DNA from: CAMQVM01 sp044433365
GTDB taxonomy: Bacteria; Bacteroidota; Bacteroidia; Bacteroidales; Rikenellaceae
Reading direction: 5' to 3'
NCBI GenBank assembly: GCA_044433365.1
Contig: JAWXTR010000137.1
Span: 1 to 5,307, forward strand
Length of the DNA stretch: 5,307 bases
This document shows positions 5,142-5,307 of the stretch, in pieces. The notes beneath the pieces were generated by a model. The model had not been told where the DNA came from. It saw nothing but the letters and a program-made list of their open reading frames with translations, and searched no databases. Within the stretch, counting starts at the first letter, position 1. Every line of letters begins with the position of its first letter. The position numbers were made by a program, and so were the translations under genes.

Positions 5142-5286
5142 GAGACGTAGCCCTGCTACGTCTGGGTTTGGATTTGGCTTGGCAAATTCAATTTTGGTTG
5201 CTTTGTGAATTTTATTTATTGTTGCTTGGGAAGCTCATTTTGCTTTGCAAAATTCGATTTTAGACGTAGCAGGGCTACGTCTCTAC
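5139..5286. repeat. 25-bp inverted repeat, each copy itself a hairpin
   Basis: The 25 bases at 5139-5163, beginning GTAGAGACGT, recur exactly as reverse complement at 5262-5286, ending ACGTCTCTAC. Each copy contains a perfect 9-bp-arm hairpin, AGACGTAGC/GCTACGTCT, with loop CCT in the left copy and AGG in the right. A third, diverged unit of the same plan lies at 5087-5110 (GTAGAAACGTTG, GGTG loop with flanking pairs, CAACGTCT). The ACGT steps and GTAG start are conserved while the centre is replaced by another self-complementary sequence, so the hairpin shape appears conserved rather than its exact bases. Confidence 0.9.
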
Positions 5287-5307
5287 TGCTGGGGGCGGTT
5301 ACCTTGG

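Larger units (their letters stand above)
5087..5307. mobile_element. nested palindromic repeat element, MITE/REP-like, cut by the window end
   Basis: No gene is found from 4876 to the window end; the right half is this element. Its order is: a palindromic unit (5087-5110); a 14-bp direct repeat pair (5114-5141); the left inner palindrome (5139-5163); a T-rich noncoding interior of 98 bp (5164-5261); the right inner palindrome (5262-5286); and the right copy of a 13-bp inverted repeat ending exactly at the last base. The left partner of that 13-bp repeat is CCAAGGTAACCGC at 5120-5132. Inverted symmetry around an interior without a transposase gene is typical of small non-autonomous elements, or of REP/BIME-like arrays. 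GTAGAGACGT-type palindromes are, as I recall, dispersed in several bacterial genomes. The true right boundary and any target-site duplication are outside the window. Confidence 0.55.

Noticed and set aside
5087..5307. CRISPR array
   Set aside because: The repeats are palindromic and inverted relative to each other, with only two exact copies and no regular 30-40 bp spacers.
5087..5307. tRNA or other classical structured RNA gene
   Set aside because: No cloverleaf, T-loop GTTCRA or CCA end is recognisable; the pairing is explained by nested palindromes.

Overview
The window looks like an ordinary stretch of a low-GC Bacteroidales (Bacteroidetes) chromosome. Four things point there: good matches to the Bacteroidetes -7 promoter box TAnnTTTG, AT-rich leaders without Shine-Dalgarno sequences, a small membrane protein of the DUF4834 type that I know only from this phylum, and gene products that read like Bacteroidales orthologues. 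This placement is inference from content; no rRNA or marker phylogeny is available here.

Layout: the left end (1-150) holds a perfect 35-bp tandem duplication and no convincing gene. A strong terminator (149-186) ends a leftward operon of purB (adenylosuccinate lyase, 1761 to 412) followed 19 bp later by a 53-aa rubredoxin (392 to 231). A 534-bp gene-free divergent region (1762-2295) holds the purB leader with an 8-bp-arm inverted repeat, a GC-rich run of small hairpins (1937-2019) and a clear promoter for the rightward genes. Rightward come a 107-aa DUF4834-like membrane-anchored protein (2296-2619), an HI0933/YhiN-type FAD oxidoreductase (2671-3903), a terminator (3911-3946) that physically overlaps the next promoter (3924-3956), and an SDR dehydrogenase of the Bacillus YjmF/UxuB type (4063-4875), probably a fructuronate reductase (D-mannonate oxidoreductase).

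The last 430 bp have no gene but are densely structured. Four consecutive hairpins lie between 4903 and 5020. After them comes a nested palindromic element (about 5087 to beyond 5307). In it, two copies of a 25-bp sequence in inverted orientation, each itself a 9-bp-arm hairpin, are bracketed by 13-bp inverted repeats. It looks like a non-autonomous mobile or REP/MITE-like element cut by the window edge.

The genes do not form one pathway. purB acts in purine synthesis, rubredoxin in electron transfer, and the SDR probably in hexuronate catabolism; the oxidoreductase and the DUF4834 protein have no assignable substrate. I see no defence system, CRISPR array, tRNA or rRNA. The most unusual content is the repeat and hairpin architecture at the right end.
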